Notes: generated by a model from the letters alone, not told the origin. Shown: positions 6,554-14,270, counted from the first letter of the stretch. The stretch is 21,397 nucleotides of DNA from Acidobacteriota bacterium (GCA_023441255.1 JAEZPW010000282.1:1-21397); one strand, 5' to 3'. Made by a program: numbers and translations.

Positions 6554-6796
6554 GTGGCATCGAAAAAAGTTATGACAGTTGAGAAGCCGGACAAGTCATT
6601 GAAGGCAGATCCCGTTCTGCCCGACCAGGGTGGCCGCATGACTTCGCTGGACCCGGCGCGTCCAACCGCGCTTATAAGCGAAGAATCGGTGCGTCTGCGC
6701 GCGTACTATATCTACGAAGAACGCGGCAAACGGGACGGCAATGCTCTTGACGATTGGCTGGAGGCTCAATCCCAAGTAGCGGGATGTGGAGAATAG
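6554..6796 (+). CDS. DUF2934 small protein (80 aa)
   Basis: The C-terminal half (ISEESVRLRAYYIYEERGKR, then DGNALDDWLEAQSQV) matches the short DUF2934 pattern of an Arg-x-x-Ala-Tyr helix, an Glu-x-x-Gly turn and a DWLxAE helix. The function of this family is unknown; it is common in soil proteobacteria and acidobacteria. The N-terminal 40 residues are polar and likely disordered. The start is taken as GTG 6554, with GGAG nine bases upstream; GTG 6539 and ATG 6572 are alternatives with poorer sites. The protein should be cytosolic. It is followed by a strong GC-rich hairpin facing a convergent small gene. Confidence 0.72.
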   Translation: MASKKVMTVEKPDKSLKADPVLPDQGGRMTSLDPARPTALISEESVRLRAYYIYEERGKRDGNALDDWLEAQSQVAGCGE

Positions 6797-6824
6797 CCTC
6801 CGAAACCAAGAAACTCCGCTGGCC

Positions 6825-6850
6825 TCTGGACGGGGCCCCGCCCGTCCGGA
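6825..6850. terminator. GC-rich hairpin between convergent small genes
   Basis: A 10-bp stem (6825-6834 with 6841-6850, one G-T wobble) closes a 6-base loop: TCTGGACGGG-GCCCCG-CCCGTCCGGA. It lies between the stops at 6796 and 6886. There is no T run on either side, so termination is inferred from position and stem strength. It resembles the GGGACGGGGC hairpin at 10354-10376. Confidence 0.5.
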
Positions 6851-6885
6851 GCGGTGCCAGCCTTGAGCTTGTCTTATTCACGGGA

Positions 6886-7101
6886 CTAACCTGCCTTGGC
6901 GTCCGGTTCTTTGCTTCCGTCGCGGCTTGATGTCCGCCCAACGCGAATCCGGGTTGCGGCCTTCAATGGCCTGACCAGGTGCAGCGCCTGTCTTCCTGCT
7001 TCTTCGCTTTCGGAACCGGCCATGACCGAACCTGCCGCAAGGGTAAATCGGAGTGCATCCTGTTGATTGTCGAAGTAGAGGATTACCTTCTTTGTCGCCA
7101 T
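6886..7101 (-). CDS. Small protein of unknown function (71 aa)
   Basis: The start is the ATG at 7101 with GGGG about ten bases upstream. The frame extends further but the protein becomes coherent only from MATKKVILYFDNQQDALRFT. The first 30 residues form a beta-strand (KVILYF) and a helix (QQDALRFTLAAGSVMAG), followed by a polar, basic and probably disordered tail ending SKEPDAKAG. I have an impression that short proteins starting TKKVILYF...DALRFTLAA recur in acidobacteria, but no named family comes to mind. No export signal or metal site. It converges with the DUF2934 gene and diverges from the zinc-finger/YCF48 gene. Confidence 0.55.
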   Translation of the reverse strand: MATKKVILYFDNQQDALRFTLAAGSVMAGSESEEAGRQALHLVRPLKAATRIRVGRTSSRDGSKEPDAKAG

Positions 7102-7272
7102 CTGTAAGCCCCAGTGCATCCATGTTATCCGGCGTGCCTGGCCTGCGGGAGTGCCACCGCTGGTGCGGGTAAGTAGAACCATCTCTGTCGACCGTTTCGA
7201 TCCGACGTCGAACGGCGTAAACTTCTCAGCAAGCACTTGCCTGCGACGTCCGGGGCAGTTTTCTTACCTCCT

Positions 7273-8349
7273 ATGCCGCGCGTGGCAAACACAATTCGCA
7301 GATTCGTTGGTGCTCTCGCCGGGCGCGGTGACACCGAACAGGAACGTGCTCGCAACCAGCTCGAGGGCCATCTCGAACCGGACTTGCTCGAACATTTTTT
7401 TCAACGCACTCTCTCCCCCGAGCAGTACCAGACCGTCATTGAGCACCTGAACGAATGCGACCCCTGCCGTGAAGCCATAGCTCTCGTCCTGCTCGCCGTC
7501 GAAGATCCTAAGATGGCGGCCGAGCTGGAACTTGAACGCAAACGCCGCAGCCAGGAAGAGCCCGTGGTCTGGTGGAAGCAGGCGCTTCAATGGAGCCTGG
7601 TGGTGGTCCTGGTCCTTATTCTCATTGTCGGCGTGGTACTCGTCCCTCAGTCGAAAGACCCCGACTCTCGCGTCGGCCGCTGGGTTGAGGAAACGGACAA
7701 GTCTGCAGGTCGTCTGTTTGGCGGTGCTGAGGACTCGCGCTCCTCCTCCACCTCATTCGGCCACATGGTCCGAAGCACGTACGATGAGCCCAAGCCGGTC
7801 AGGAGAAGCGTCCTACAGCCGGGCTGGGACACAGGACCCGCTCCGTACGTCGGCAGGGTTATACCGTCAGCTCCGTACAAGGAAGTAGACATTTCCGTAG
7901 ACAGGGCGGAACAGCAGACTCGTACCACGGTTGCCACTGCAGCGGCCGCGGTAGCTCCGACGCGAGTCGCAGTCCCGTCCGCCGCTACCGCGAGGCGCCG
8001 GCTCGTCGTGGGGTCGGAAGGCGAGTTGAAGCGAACACTTGATGGCGGCGAAACCTGGCAAAACGTGACTGTCGGTCCCAACCTCGTCTTTCGCTCGCTC
8101 GCACTCTCTGGTCGCACCGTTTGGGCGGCCGGCAACACGGGAGCACTCTACCGTTCCTTTGACGCCGCTGAGCACTGGCAACAGGTAAACCTCAGTTATC
8201 GCGGCGAACCGATCACGGACGACCTGGTTGAAATCCATTTCAGCGATCCCCAGCACGGGATCATCCGCGGCGCCACCGGCCGCGAGTGGACGACGGTGGA
8301 CGGCGGCAATCAGTGGCTGCTTAACCCATTCTCCACCGCCGCAAAGTAG
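7273..8349 (+). CDS. Membrane protein with anti-sigma-type zinc finger and YCF48-like repeats
   Basis: The protein has 358 residues from ATG 7273; no start has a good ribosome site, and a TTG at 7237 is the alternative. The N-terminal cytosolic part holds an anti-sigma-type zinc motif, His58-x3-Cys62-x2-Cys65 in EHLNECDPC. One membrane segment follows (about 105-125, LVVVLVLILIVGVVLV). A Ser/Pro/Ala-rich linker leads to a C-terminal domain outside the membrane (about 248-358) with repeats such as RTLDGGETWQNV, YRSFDAAEHWQQV and WTTVDGGNQW, as in YCF48/HCF136-type propellers. This layout suggests a sensor whose outer domain is linked to a zinc finger inside. No sigma factor gene lies next to it, so the partner is unknown. 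Only about three blades are visible, fewer than a full propeller. Confidence 0.75.
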   Translation: MPRVANTIRRFVGALAGRGDTEQERARNQLEGHLEPDLLEHFFQRTLSPEQYQTVIEHLNECDPCREAIALVLLAVEDPKMAAELELERKRRSQEEPVVWWKQALQWSLVVVLVLILIVGVVLVPQSKDPDSRVGRWVEETDKSAGRLFGGAEDSRSSSTSFGHMVRSTYDEPKPVRRSVLQPGWDTGPAPYVGRVIPSAPYKEVDISVDRAEQQTRTTVATAAAAVAPTRVAVPSAATARRRLVVGSEGELKRTLDGGETWQNVTVGPNLVFRSLALSGRTVWAAGNTGALYRSFDAAEHWQQVNLSYRGEPITDDLVEIHFSDPQHGIIRGATGREWTTVDGGNQWLLNPFSTAAK

Positions 8350-8370
8350 CAACTATCCGCTGCAAGCGCG

Positions 8371-8405
8371 TAAAATGCCATGTTCCAGTCGCCCTTTTCT
8401 GGAGG
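8371..8405 (+). promoter_or_regulatory. -10-like box and ribosome site of the M2 peptidase gene
   Basis: TAAAAT (8371-8376) lies 34 bases before the chosen ATG, and GGAGG (8401-8405) four bases before it. Together they favour ATG 8410 over the in-frame ATG at 8380, which would fall at the expected transcription start. Confidence 0.45.
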
Positions 8406-8409
8406 TGGT

Positions 8410-10287
8410 ATGTCCCGTTACGCCGCAACAGGCGCGAAGGCTGCAGTCCTGGCATTTCTCCTGTTCATCAGTGTCTTTATGAACGCGCAGACCAAAGCCA
8501 AACCGGCCGCGCCGACAACAAAGGCCAGCCCGGCTGCTCCGAATGCCGACGCACAGAAATTCATCGACCAGGCCGAAAAGCAGCTCTATGACCTGAGTGT
8601 TAGAACCGCTCGCGCACAGTGGGTGCAGGCGACCTTCATCACCGACGACACCGAGATCCTTGCCGCCGAGGCGAACAACCAGCTCATCGGCGCAACGACC
8701 AAGTTAGCGTTACAGGCGAAGAAGTTCACCGGCCAGAAACTGCCCTTCGATGCCAGCCGCAAGCTGATGCTGTTGAAGCTCTCCATGCCGATGCCGGCGC
8801 CTGACAACGATGCCGAGCGCGACGAACTTACGCGCATCGCCACCTCTCTCGAAGCCGACTACGGCAAGGGGAAGTTCTGCGTCGATAACGACAAGTCCAA
8901 GTGCTACGACCTGACCGCCGCCGAAAAGATCATGCGCACCAGCCGCGACCCCGAAGAGTTGAAGAAGCTGTGGATCGGCTGGCACTCGATCGCACCCCCC
9001 ATGCGCCAGCGCTACACGCGGTTCGTCGAGCTTTCCAATAAGGGCGCGCGAGAGATGGGCTTCGATGACACCGGCGCCATGTGGCGCTCGAACTACGACA
9101 TGCCTCCCGACGCTTTCGCCAAGGAAGTCGAGCGCATCTGGGAGCAGGTTAAGCCGCTCTACATGTCGCTGCACGCCTACGTGCGTTCACAGCTGATCAA
9201 GAAGTACGGCCCCTCCGCCGTCACGCCTGACGGCATGATCCGCGCCGACCTTACCGGCAACATGTGGGCGCAGGACTGGACCAACATCTACGACCTCGTC
9301 GCCCCGGAGAACGCCTCGGCCGGCTTCGACCTCACGGAGCAACTCAAACAGCACAACGTCGATGAACTCGGCATGGTTCACTACGGCGAGAACTTCTTTA
9401 AGTCGCTCGGCTTCGCTCCGCTGCCCAAAACTTTCTGGGAGCGCTCGTTGTTCCTCAAGCCGCAGGATCGCGAGGTCGTTTGCCATGCCAGCGCCTGGGA
9501 CATCGACAACAAGGAAGACCTTCGTCTCAAAATGTGCATTCAGCGCACCGGCGAAGACTTCCGTACCATCCATCACGAACTCGGCCATAACTTCTACCAG
9601 CGCGCCTATATGAACCAGCCGTTCTTCTTCCAGAACAGCGCGAACGACGGCTTCCACGAGGCGATCGGCGACACCATCGCGCTCTCCATCACGCCCGAAT
9701 ACCTCAAGGAGATCGGCCTCATCGACCAGGTTCCGCCCGTTGGCCCGGCCGATACCGCCCTCCTGCTCGACAAGGCGCTCGAGAAAGTCGCGTTCCTGCC
9801 TTTCGGTTTGCTTATCGATCAGTGGCGGTGGGGCGTATTCTCCGGCCAGATCAAGCCCGCCGACTACAACAAGGCCTGGTGGGATTTGCGTCACAAGTAC
9901 CAGGGCGTTGCCGCTCCGGTCGAGCGCACCGAAAACGACTTCGATCCCGGCGCGAAGTACCACGTGCCCGGAAACACGCCATACACGCGCTACTTCCTCG
10001 CGGCGGTGCTTCAGTTCCAGTTCCACCGCGCACTGTGCCGCGAAGCCGGATACCAGGGACCGCTGCACCGCTGCTCCATCTACAACAACAAGGCCGCGGG
10101 CGAAAAGCTCCGTAAGATGCTTGAGATGGGCCAGTCCAAGCCATGGCAGGACGCGCTCTTCGAGATGACTGGCGAGAAGCAGATGGACGGCAACGCCATG
10201 CTCGAATACTTCGCCCCGCTCAAGCAGTGGCTCGACGAACAGAACCAGAAAAACGAAGCGAAGCTCGGCTGGGGAACAGGGCAGTAA
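8410..10287 (+). CDS. Exported M2-family metallopeptidase (ACE-like peptidyl-dipeptidase)
   Basis: The protein has 625 residues from ATG 8410. It opens with a signal peptide (MSRYAATGAKAAVLAFLLFI, then SVFMNAQ) and an Ala/Pro/Thr linker. The catalytic zinc motif is HHELGH, with His389, Glu390 and His393; the third ligand is Glu417 in FHEAIGD. The 24-residue gap from His393 to Glu417 equals that in human angiotensin-converting enzyme. Further ACE-like blocks are WRSNYDMP, FAPLPKTFWERS and RYFLAAVLQFQFHRALC. M2 enzymes remove dipeptides from peptide C-termini, so this one should digest peptides in the periplasm. Length fits a single-domain bacterial ACE. Its terminator is close behind, so it is probably monocistronic. 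Confidence 0.93.
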   Translation: MSRYAATGAKAAVLAFLLFISVFMNAQTKAKPAAPTTKASPAAPNADAQKFIDQAEKQLYDLSVRTARAQWVQATFITDDTEILAAEANNQLIGATTKLALQAKKFTGQKLPFDASRKLMLLKLSMPMPAPDNDAERDELTRIATSLEADYGKGKFCVDNDKSKCYDLTAAEKIMRTSRDPEELKKLWIGWHSIAPPMRQRYTRFVELSNKGAREMGFDDTGAMWRSNYDMPPDAFAKEVERIWEQVKPLYMSLHAYVRSQLIKKYGPSAVTPDGMIRADLTGNMWAQDWTNIYDLVAPENASAGFDLTEQLKQHNVDELGMVHYGENFFKSLGFAPLPKTFWERSLFLKPQDREVVCHASAWDIDNKEDLRLKMCIQRTGEDFRTIHHELGHNFYQRAYMNQPFFFQNSANDGFHEAIGDTIALSITPEYLKEIGLIDQVPPVGPADTALLLDKALEKVAFLPFGLLIDQWRWGVFSGQIKPADYNKAWWDLRHKYQGVAAPVERTENDFDPGAKYHVPGNTPYTRYFLAAVLQFQFHRALCREAGYQGPLHRCSIYNNKAAGEKLRKMLEMGQSKPWQDALFEMTGEKQMDGNAMLEYFAPLKQWLDEQNQKNEAKLGWGTGQ

Positions 10288-10353
10288 GAATCGCCGAATT
10301 TCAAAAATAACCGCGCATTAAACACGGATGTTCGAGGATCCGGACCATGTGTG

Positions 10354-10380
10354 GGGACGGGGCTATGCCCCGTCCCTTTC
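10354..10380 (+). terminator. Terminator-like hairpin after the M2 peptidase gene
   Basis: A perfect 10-bp stem, GGGACGGGGC (10354-10363) with GCCCCGTCCC (10367-10376), closes a 3-base loop and is followed by TTTCTTCT. It lies 66 bases after the stop. The same sequence type could also be a dispersed palindrome that serves as terminator. Confidence 0.7.
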
Positions 10381-10390
10381 TTCTGTCACT

Positions 10391-10419
10391 TTGGATTACA
10401 TTGTCAGCACTATTACATT
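10391..10419 (+). promoter_or_regulatory. Candidate promoter of the esterase gene
   Basis: TTGGAT (10391-10396) and TACATT (10414-10419) are separated by 17 bases. The transcript would carry both intergenic repeats (10435-10462 and 10480-10510) in its leader of about 95 bases. Confidence 0.35.
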
Positions 10420-10434
10420 GGGTCCCGAAGGTTT

Positions 10435-10462
10435 GTGTAGCGCCGGGTCTCTGACCCGGCGT
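10435..10462. repeat. Palindromic repeat GTGTAG-GCCGGGTC, copy 1
   Basis: The stem CGCCGGGTC/GACCCGGCG closes a TCT loop (10441-10461), preceded by GTGTAG. The same 28-base unit lies at 20838-20865 with 26 of 28 bases equal, and the two differences are a paired change (C-G here, T-A there) that keeps the stem. Confidence 0.88.
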
Positions 10463-10479
10463 ACCTTTGCTGGTACAAC

Positions 10480-10510
10480 TCTGCGATCACCCGATCTAAG
10501 ATCTGCGATT
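10480..10510. repeat. Dispersed short repeat, copy C
   Basis: TCTGCGATCACCCGATCTAA, then GATCTGCGAT, is 27 of 31 positions equal to copy A at 4541-4571. It ends 11 bases before the esterase ATG, next to its ribosome site. Confidence 0.8.
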
Positions 10511-10521
10511 GAAAGGAACTC

Positions 10522-11547
10522 ATGTCGCGCTATCCCACCCTGACCTTCGAACCTGTCACCGCTGCCTACATCGAAACAGAAGAAGCGATTGGCGCCGAGC
10601 ACATGCACGAGATGGGAGTACAGGGTGCGCGAAAATGGACCGAAACGCCGCCCGAAGTGCCCGTGTCTCGGCCAGCCGCTCAGAGTGAAGACACGACGCT
10701 TCCCTGCGGCCCCACTGGTTCCGTCCGAGTACGCATCACGCGTCCGCCTAACGCAACCGGCAAGGTGCCCCACATCCGCGAAGCTAACGTGGGAATGCTT
10801 CCAGCTGTAATCTATCTCCACGGCGGCGGCTGGATTCTTGGCACGAAGGAAAGCTACGACCGCGCAATGCGCGAGATCGCCATCGGCGCCAACTGCGCGG
10901 TCATATTCGTTGACCACGATCGCTCGCCCGAGTTCCCGTACCCAATCCCGGTCGAGCAGGCATATGCAGTTGCGAAGTACGTGGCCGAGCACGGCGCCGA
11001 CATAAACATTGACGCCTCGCACCTCGCCGTTATGGGCGACAGTGCAGGCGGAAACATGACGGCCGTTGTCTCCCTGATCGCGAAGGAGCGCGGCGGTCCG
11101 AAGATTCTGCTGCAGGGTCTTCTCTACCCGTGCACCGATGCCAGCATGTCTTCCGACGCCTACACGCGTTACGCTCCCGGCCCGTGGCTCTCACGCGGAT
11201 CAATGGAGTGGTTCTGGGATGCCTACGCCCCCGACCCAAACACTCGCCGCGACCCGCACGTTTCGCCCAGCGAAGCCACTGTCGAGCAGCTGCGCGGACT
11301 TCCACCCGCCGTCGTGGTAATGGCCGAACACGACATCCTCGTCGATGAAGCCGAAGGCTACGCGCGCAAGCTCATGCAGGCCGGTGTGCCGGTTGCTGCC
11401 ACACGCTATCTTGGTACCACCCACGGCTTCGTCACGCTCGATTCGCTGGCGCACTCGCCTGCGACACGAAATGCGATCGCGATGTTGACGGCTTCGTTGC
11501 GCGGAGCATGGGCCGGGATTGCTGCACGCGGTTGTGGGACCAAGTGA
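10522..11547 (+). CDS. Alpha/beta-hydrolase esterase/lipase of the HSL (GDSAGG) family
   Basis: The protein has 341 residues; the ATG follows AAAGGA. The hormone-sensitive-lipase signature is complete: oxyanion motif HGGGW (from His100), nucleophile Ser174 in GDSAGGN, Asp271 in AEHDILVDE and His301 in THGF. No signal peptide is seen, so it should be cytosolic and hydrolyse short-chain esters; the natural substrate is unknown. A segment VPHIREANVGM (82-92), just before the LPAVIYLHGGGW strand, is encoded by a palindromic repeat whose sister copy lies in an intergenic region at 20707-20738. Without it the text would read TGK-LPAVIYLHGGGW, as is usual in the family. The insert keeps the frame, so the enzyme may still fold with a longer surface loop. 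Confidence 0.92.
   Translation: MSRYPTLTFEPVTAAYIETEEAIGAEHMHEMGVQGARKWTETPPEVPVSRPAAQSEDTTLPCGPTGSVRVRITRPPNATGKVPHIREANVGMLPAVIYLHGGGWILGTKESYDRAMREIAIGANCAVIFVDHDRSPEFPYPIPVEQAYAVAKYVAEHGADINIDASHLAVMGDSAGGNMTAVVSLIAKERGGPKILLQGLLYPCTDASMSSDAYTRYAPGPWLSRGSMEWFWDAYAPDPNTRRDPHVSPSEATVEQLRGLPPAVVVMAEHDILVDEAEGYARKLMQAGVPVAATRYLGTTHGFVTLDSLAHSPATRNAIAMLTASLRGAWAGIAARGCGTK
10765..10797. repeat. Palindromic repeat inserted in frame inside the esterase gene
   Basis: GGTGCCCCAC at 10764-10773 and CGCGAAGCTAACGTGGG at 10777-10793 match 20707-20716 and 20720-20736, giving 28 of 30 bases equal over 10764-10793. The encoded 11 residues fall at a family-variable loop and the insert is about 33 bases, a multiple of three. 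Confidence 0.75.
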
Positions 11548-11584
11548 TCTGAAGATTGTGCTGTGCTGCTTCTCGCGCACGGGC

Positions 11585-11590
11585 TACAAT
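11585..11590 (+). promoter_or_regulatory. Candidate -10 box of the membrane-protein gene
   Basis: TACAAT, 44 bases before the ATG at 11634, in a GGCTACAATCC context like that at 19651. No clear -35 at the right distance. Confidence 0.4.
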
Positions 11591-11633
11591 CCGTCCCTCG
11601 ACACTCAGCTAGTCACGAGAGGAGCTCGGTTCA

Positions 11634-12451
11634 ATGCGTCTGGAAACAAAGGCTCAGATCGCCAGGGTCACTCTGTTTCTGCTGACGGTAGTGGCATCGT
11701 TTTTTGTTCTCGGTGTGTTGGTTGCGGTCCTCTGCACCGGGCTTCAGATCAACCCGTTCAAGGAAACGACCACATCACTGCTGGCTGCAGCCTTCGGCGG
11801 ATTGATAGGTCTCGCAGCCGTCCTAGTCCTTCTTAATGTCGCCACAAACGTCAGCCTCATCGCTGACGCAAAAGTCGCCGAGCTGCATATCGCGTCCCAA
11901 CCGGGAATAGTCAGAAGGTGGGTGATCGCTTTTGTCGTGACAGCGGCAGTGTTGGTCGCCATTGTGTTCGGCGGCACTTATCTCTCAAAAGAGAGATATC
12001 TGACGCTAGTTCACAAACAGGCTGACGAGGTTCTCAGCACAAACCGAAGTCTGCTCGAAGAAACAAGCAGACTGTTGGCTTCAGGCAAGCCTGCCGACTA
12101 TAAACGCGTCAGCGAGATACGAGAATTTCTCGAGAACCAGCGTCGCGGACTCCCCGCCCTCACGTCATCTATTCGGGCAACTTTGCAGACAGGCTGGCCC
12201 TGTACAGGGTCGGGGACTATTTCCCGGAAGATAACGGCACGATCAAATACGAGCCGACCTACTTCACATGCACGCAGAACGTCGATTGCGATTATCTGAC
12301 CAGGTTCTTCTCCGGTCAGAGCGTCGGAGTGCTGCGCAAATACACAGTTCGCGACGATCAGTTCTACATATACGTCCCGTTCACCGGAAGCGAAGCTCGA
12401 TTCGTCCTGCTATTCGAACGGACGAACAGCTACGGCAAGATCGGGTCCTGA
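11634..12451 (+). pseudogene. Frameshifted membrane protein with extracytoplasmic domain
   Basis: The start at 11634 follows AGGAG nine bases upstream. The first 175 or so residues contain three hydrophobic segments (about 11-38, 47-74 and 95-117), then a charged helical region (HKQADEVLSTNRSLLEETSR and REFLENQRRGLPAL). After about 12161 this frame degenerates into Ser/Arg/Thr-rich text. The frame one base back continues coherently: VIYSGNFADRLALYRVGDYF, then YEPTYFTCTQNVDCDYLTRF and RDDQFYIYVPFTGSEARFVL, to TGA at 12449-12451. One missing base near 12150-12165 explains this. The joined product would be about 272 residues. No slippery heptamer is seen, so a true mutation or an assembly error is more likely than programmed frameshifting. 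The family is not recognised. Confidence 0.75.
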
Positions 12452-12457
12452 CAAGAA

Positions 12458-12494
12458 ACATGGCCTGCTTCCATAAGCGGTGAGCAGGCCATGT
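12458..12494. terminator. Hairpin terminator between convergent genes
   Basis: A perfect 12-bp stem (ACATGGCCTGCT 12458-12469 with AGCAGGCCATGT 12483-12494) closes a 13-base loop. On the minus strand it is followed by TTTCTTGTC, which fits termination of the DUF1259 gene. It also lies just after the plus-strand stop at 12451, so it may act both ways. Confidence 0.7.
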
Positions 12495-12537
12495 AGCGCT
12501 CGGGGGTGGACACCCGATACGCTGTGCGGATTTCTGA

Positions 12538-13905
12538 CTACTTCCCCTGGTTGACGATACTCTGCTGACCAGCCGCTACGTTTGCACTGTTTGAGATTGC
12601 GGCGCGGAATACTTCCGCAATCTGCGCGGGGTCCCCGACGGCAGTTGCGTGCATGAACAGCAGCCGGGGGCTTTCGCTCAGCGTGTGATTGTGCGCTTCG
12701 CCGAATAGCACCTGGATCCCGGCGTCAGCTAGGATGCGCTCCACGTCCCGCACCTCGGTCACGAGCAGCGGCATCTCGGCCACAACGATCGCGCGCTTGC
12801 TGCCGATCGGCTGGAACCGAAATTCATAAGAAGCGCCCAGAGCGTCCGCCGCAACGTAGTTCGCCGCTCCGGATCCCGCTCCCGACGCAACTGCTCCGGC
12901 CGTCGCAGCCTGGTCCACCAACGAGCCACCGAGGCAAAGATTCGACTGATTCGCGACCGTGCCACGGTTGTTGCCCGCTCCAGCTACTGCGGTCATGCCG
13001 GTTCCAGCGCCGGCGCTCGCACCCGCGGTGCCACCGCCACCCTGGGTGTTGCTCATGCGGGCGTTGAAAATGGACTGCGCGCAGCTGGAAAACTGTTCTG
13101 CGCGCGGAATCACTACTTCCAGGATCCCGTTCGACGCCTGCACCTGGACGGGCTCGATGTTCGCGAAATTGCCGGAGTTCGCACCGGAGATGGAGAGAGG
13201 TGCAGCCGCACCAAGCGTGCTGCGAATGCGGCCTAAATCAAGGCTTTGGCCGACAGAAGAGGTTGATTCTTTCGATTCCTCGCTCAGCTTCAAACCGGCC
13301 GTCCCGACCGCTGTGCGAATACGCTGGGCCAGCGTTGCACCGTCTCCTGCTTCCTCAATGTGAACGAATGCGAGTCGGGGATTGTCCTCAAAAACGTGTT
13401 TGTGCACGGCTGACACCGTGATTGACTGCCGTGCGAAGGCCTGAACTACCACTGACACTTCTGACGACAGGCACGGGAATTCGCCCACGACGAGAGTGTT
13501 TGCCGCCATCGTTGCTCCGCCTGAGGAACTGCTGCCCGTCGCGCCGCCCGCTGCTGAAGCACCGTTCGGCACGCTCGAGAATGCGAGAAAACCATGCGCC
13601 AGCATGCCGGGTTTCAAGCTGTTACCGCGAACGTTGACCCCCAGGCTCTGGTTCTCAAGTTCGACCACTAGGACGCCGCTCGGTTTTACTTCTCCTTTCC
13701 ATCCCCCGAGTGCATTCTGAACGGCGCTCCAGTCCTGTTGTCCGTTGGCACCGCCGCTACCGCTGTTGCTGCCGCCGCTACTCTGTGCCCAGGCTGATAG
13801 CCCGAACATTAAAAATAGAACTGCGAGGCCCGGTAAGAGAAACACGCGTGTCGTCATGCGACCGGTTCGAGACGTGCGCGCGCAGAACGTGTTGACCAGC
13901 TTCAT
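12538..13905 (-). CDS. Exported protein with two DUF1259 (LppY/LpqO-like) modules
   Basis: The protein has 455 residues from ATG 13905, which follows AGGAG with seven bases between. Residues 1-41 form an N-terminal signal with a long basic part (ARTSRTGRMTTR) and a hydrophobic core ending in SAWAQ. A Ser/Gly-rich linker follows. Two DUF1259-like modules are visible. Module 1 (about 58-204) includes ITVSAVHKHVFEDNPRLAFV. Module 2 (about 225-440) includes IQVLFGEAHNHTLSESPRLL and an internal Ala/Gly/Thr-rich insert. The family's HxH near ...PRxxxxH is kept in both modules. DUF1259 proteins are often exported or lipid-anchored and have no established reaction. The two copies with glycine-rich linkers suggest a duplicated unit in one secreted chain. 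Confidence 0.75.
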   Translation of the reverse strand: MKLVNTFCARTSRTGRMTTRVFLLPGLAVLFLMFGLSAWAQSSGGSNSGSGGANGQQDWSAVQNALGGWKGEVKPSGVLVVELENQSLGVNVRGNSLKPGMLAHGFLAFSSVPNGASAAGGATGSSSSGGATMAANTLVVGEFPCLSSEVSVVVQAFARQSITVSAVHKHVFEDNPRLAFVHIEEAGDGATLAQRIRTAVGTAGLKLSEESKESTSSVGQSLDLGRIRSTLGAAAPLSISGANSGNFANIEPVQVQASNGILEVVIPRAEQFSSCAQSIFNARMSNTQGGGGTAGASAGAGTGMTAVAGAGNNRGTVANQSNLCLGGSLVDQAATAGAVASGAGSGAANYVAADALGASYEFRFQPIGSKRAIVVAEMPLLVTEVRDVERILADAGIQVLFGEAHNHTLSESPRLLFMHATAVGDPAQIAEVFRAAISNSANVAAGQQSIVNQGK

Positions 13906-14270
13906 ACTGCTGCTCCTGAGCACACGTGTATCGTTGGCGCCATCCCCCTCGCGTCCGCTCGATACCACATTGCTCTTATATTGGTTTAAGCGCTTTGACG
14001 CACATGGCGCATCGGCGTTGTCCGTCGACGTTGCGCGTTAACGGTTCTTGTGCCGACCGTTTGTTTCTGGCGCACGATGGCGTGGATGCCACCGCAGCGC
14101 ACGCTGGATGAATCGTCAAACAGCGAACGAGCTCTCTGCCGAATTGCCTCTCGCTTTTCTCGCCACCGCAACCTTCCCGGCTTTCCAACCGCGGTTCTTG
14201 ACAAATCCAGCTCTGAATCGTCAAATCAGTGCTCATCCGTCCGCAAGTTGAAAGATCCAGGAGGACAACC
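13906..14270. other. Divergent intergenic region
   Basis: About 365 bases separate the divergent starts of the DUF1259 and M28 genes. It holds the minus-strand ribosome site (near 13912-13917), the plus-strand promoter (14198-14226) and the plus-strand AGGAGG site (14258-14264). Short frames on both strands have no ribosome sites or recognisable sequence. No RNA gene is seen. Confidence 0.6.
14198..14226 (+). promoter_or_regulatory. Sigma70-type promoter of the M28 peptidase gene
   Basis: A perfect TTGACA (14198-14203), a 17-base spacer and TCAAAT (14221-14226, 4 of 6). The predicted start is near 14233, after the upstream in-frame codon at 14229, which supports the GTG start at 14271. Confidence 0.65.

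Noticed and set aside
6360..6560. Minus-strand frame of 66 codons before the DUF2934 gene
   Set aside because: It would start inside the DUF2934 gene's first codons and has no ribosome site or recognisable sequence. A real small gene cannot be fully excluded.
9187..10068. Minus-strand reading frame of 293 codons opposite the M2 peptidase
   Set aside because: Antisense of a gene with complete catalytic motifs; composition is typical of a shadow frame.
12150..12165. Programmed frameshift in the membrane-protein gene
   Set aside because: No slippery heptamer and no stable downstream structure was noticed, so a mutation or assembly error is more likely.
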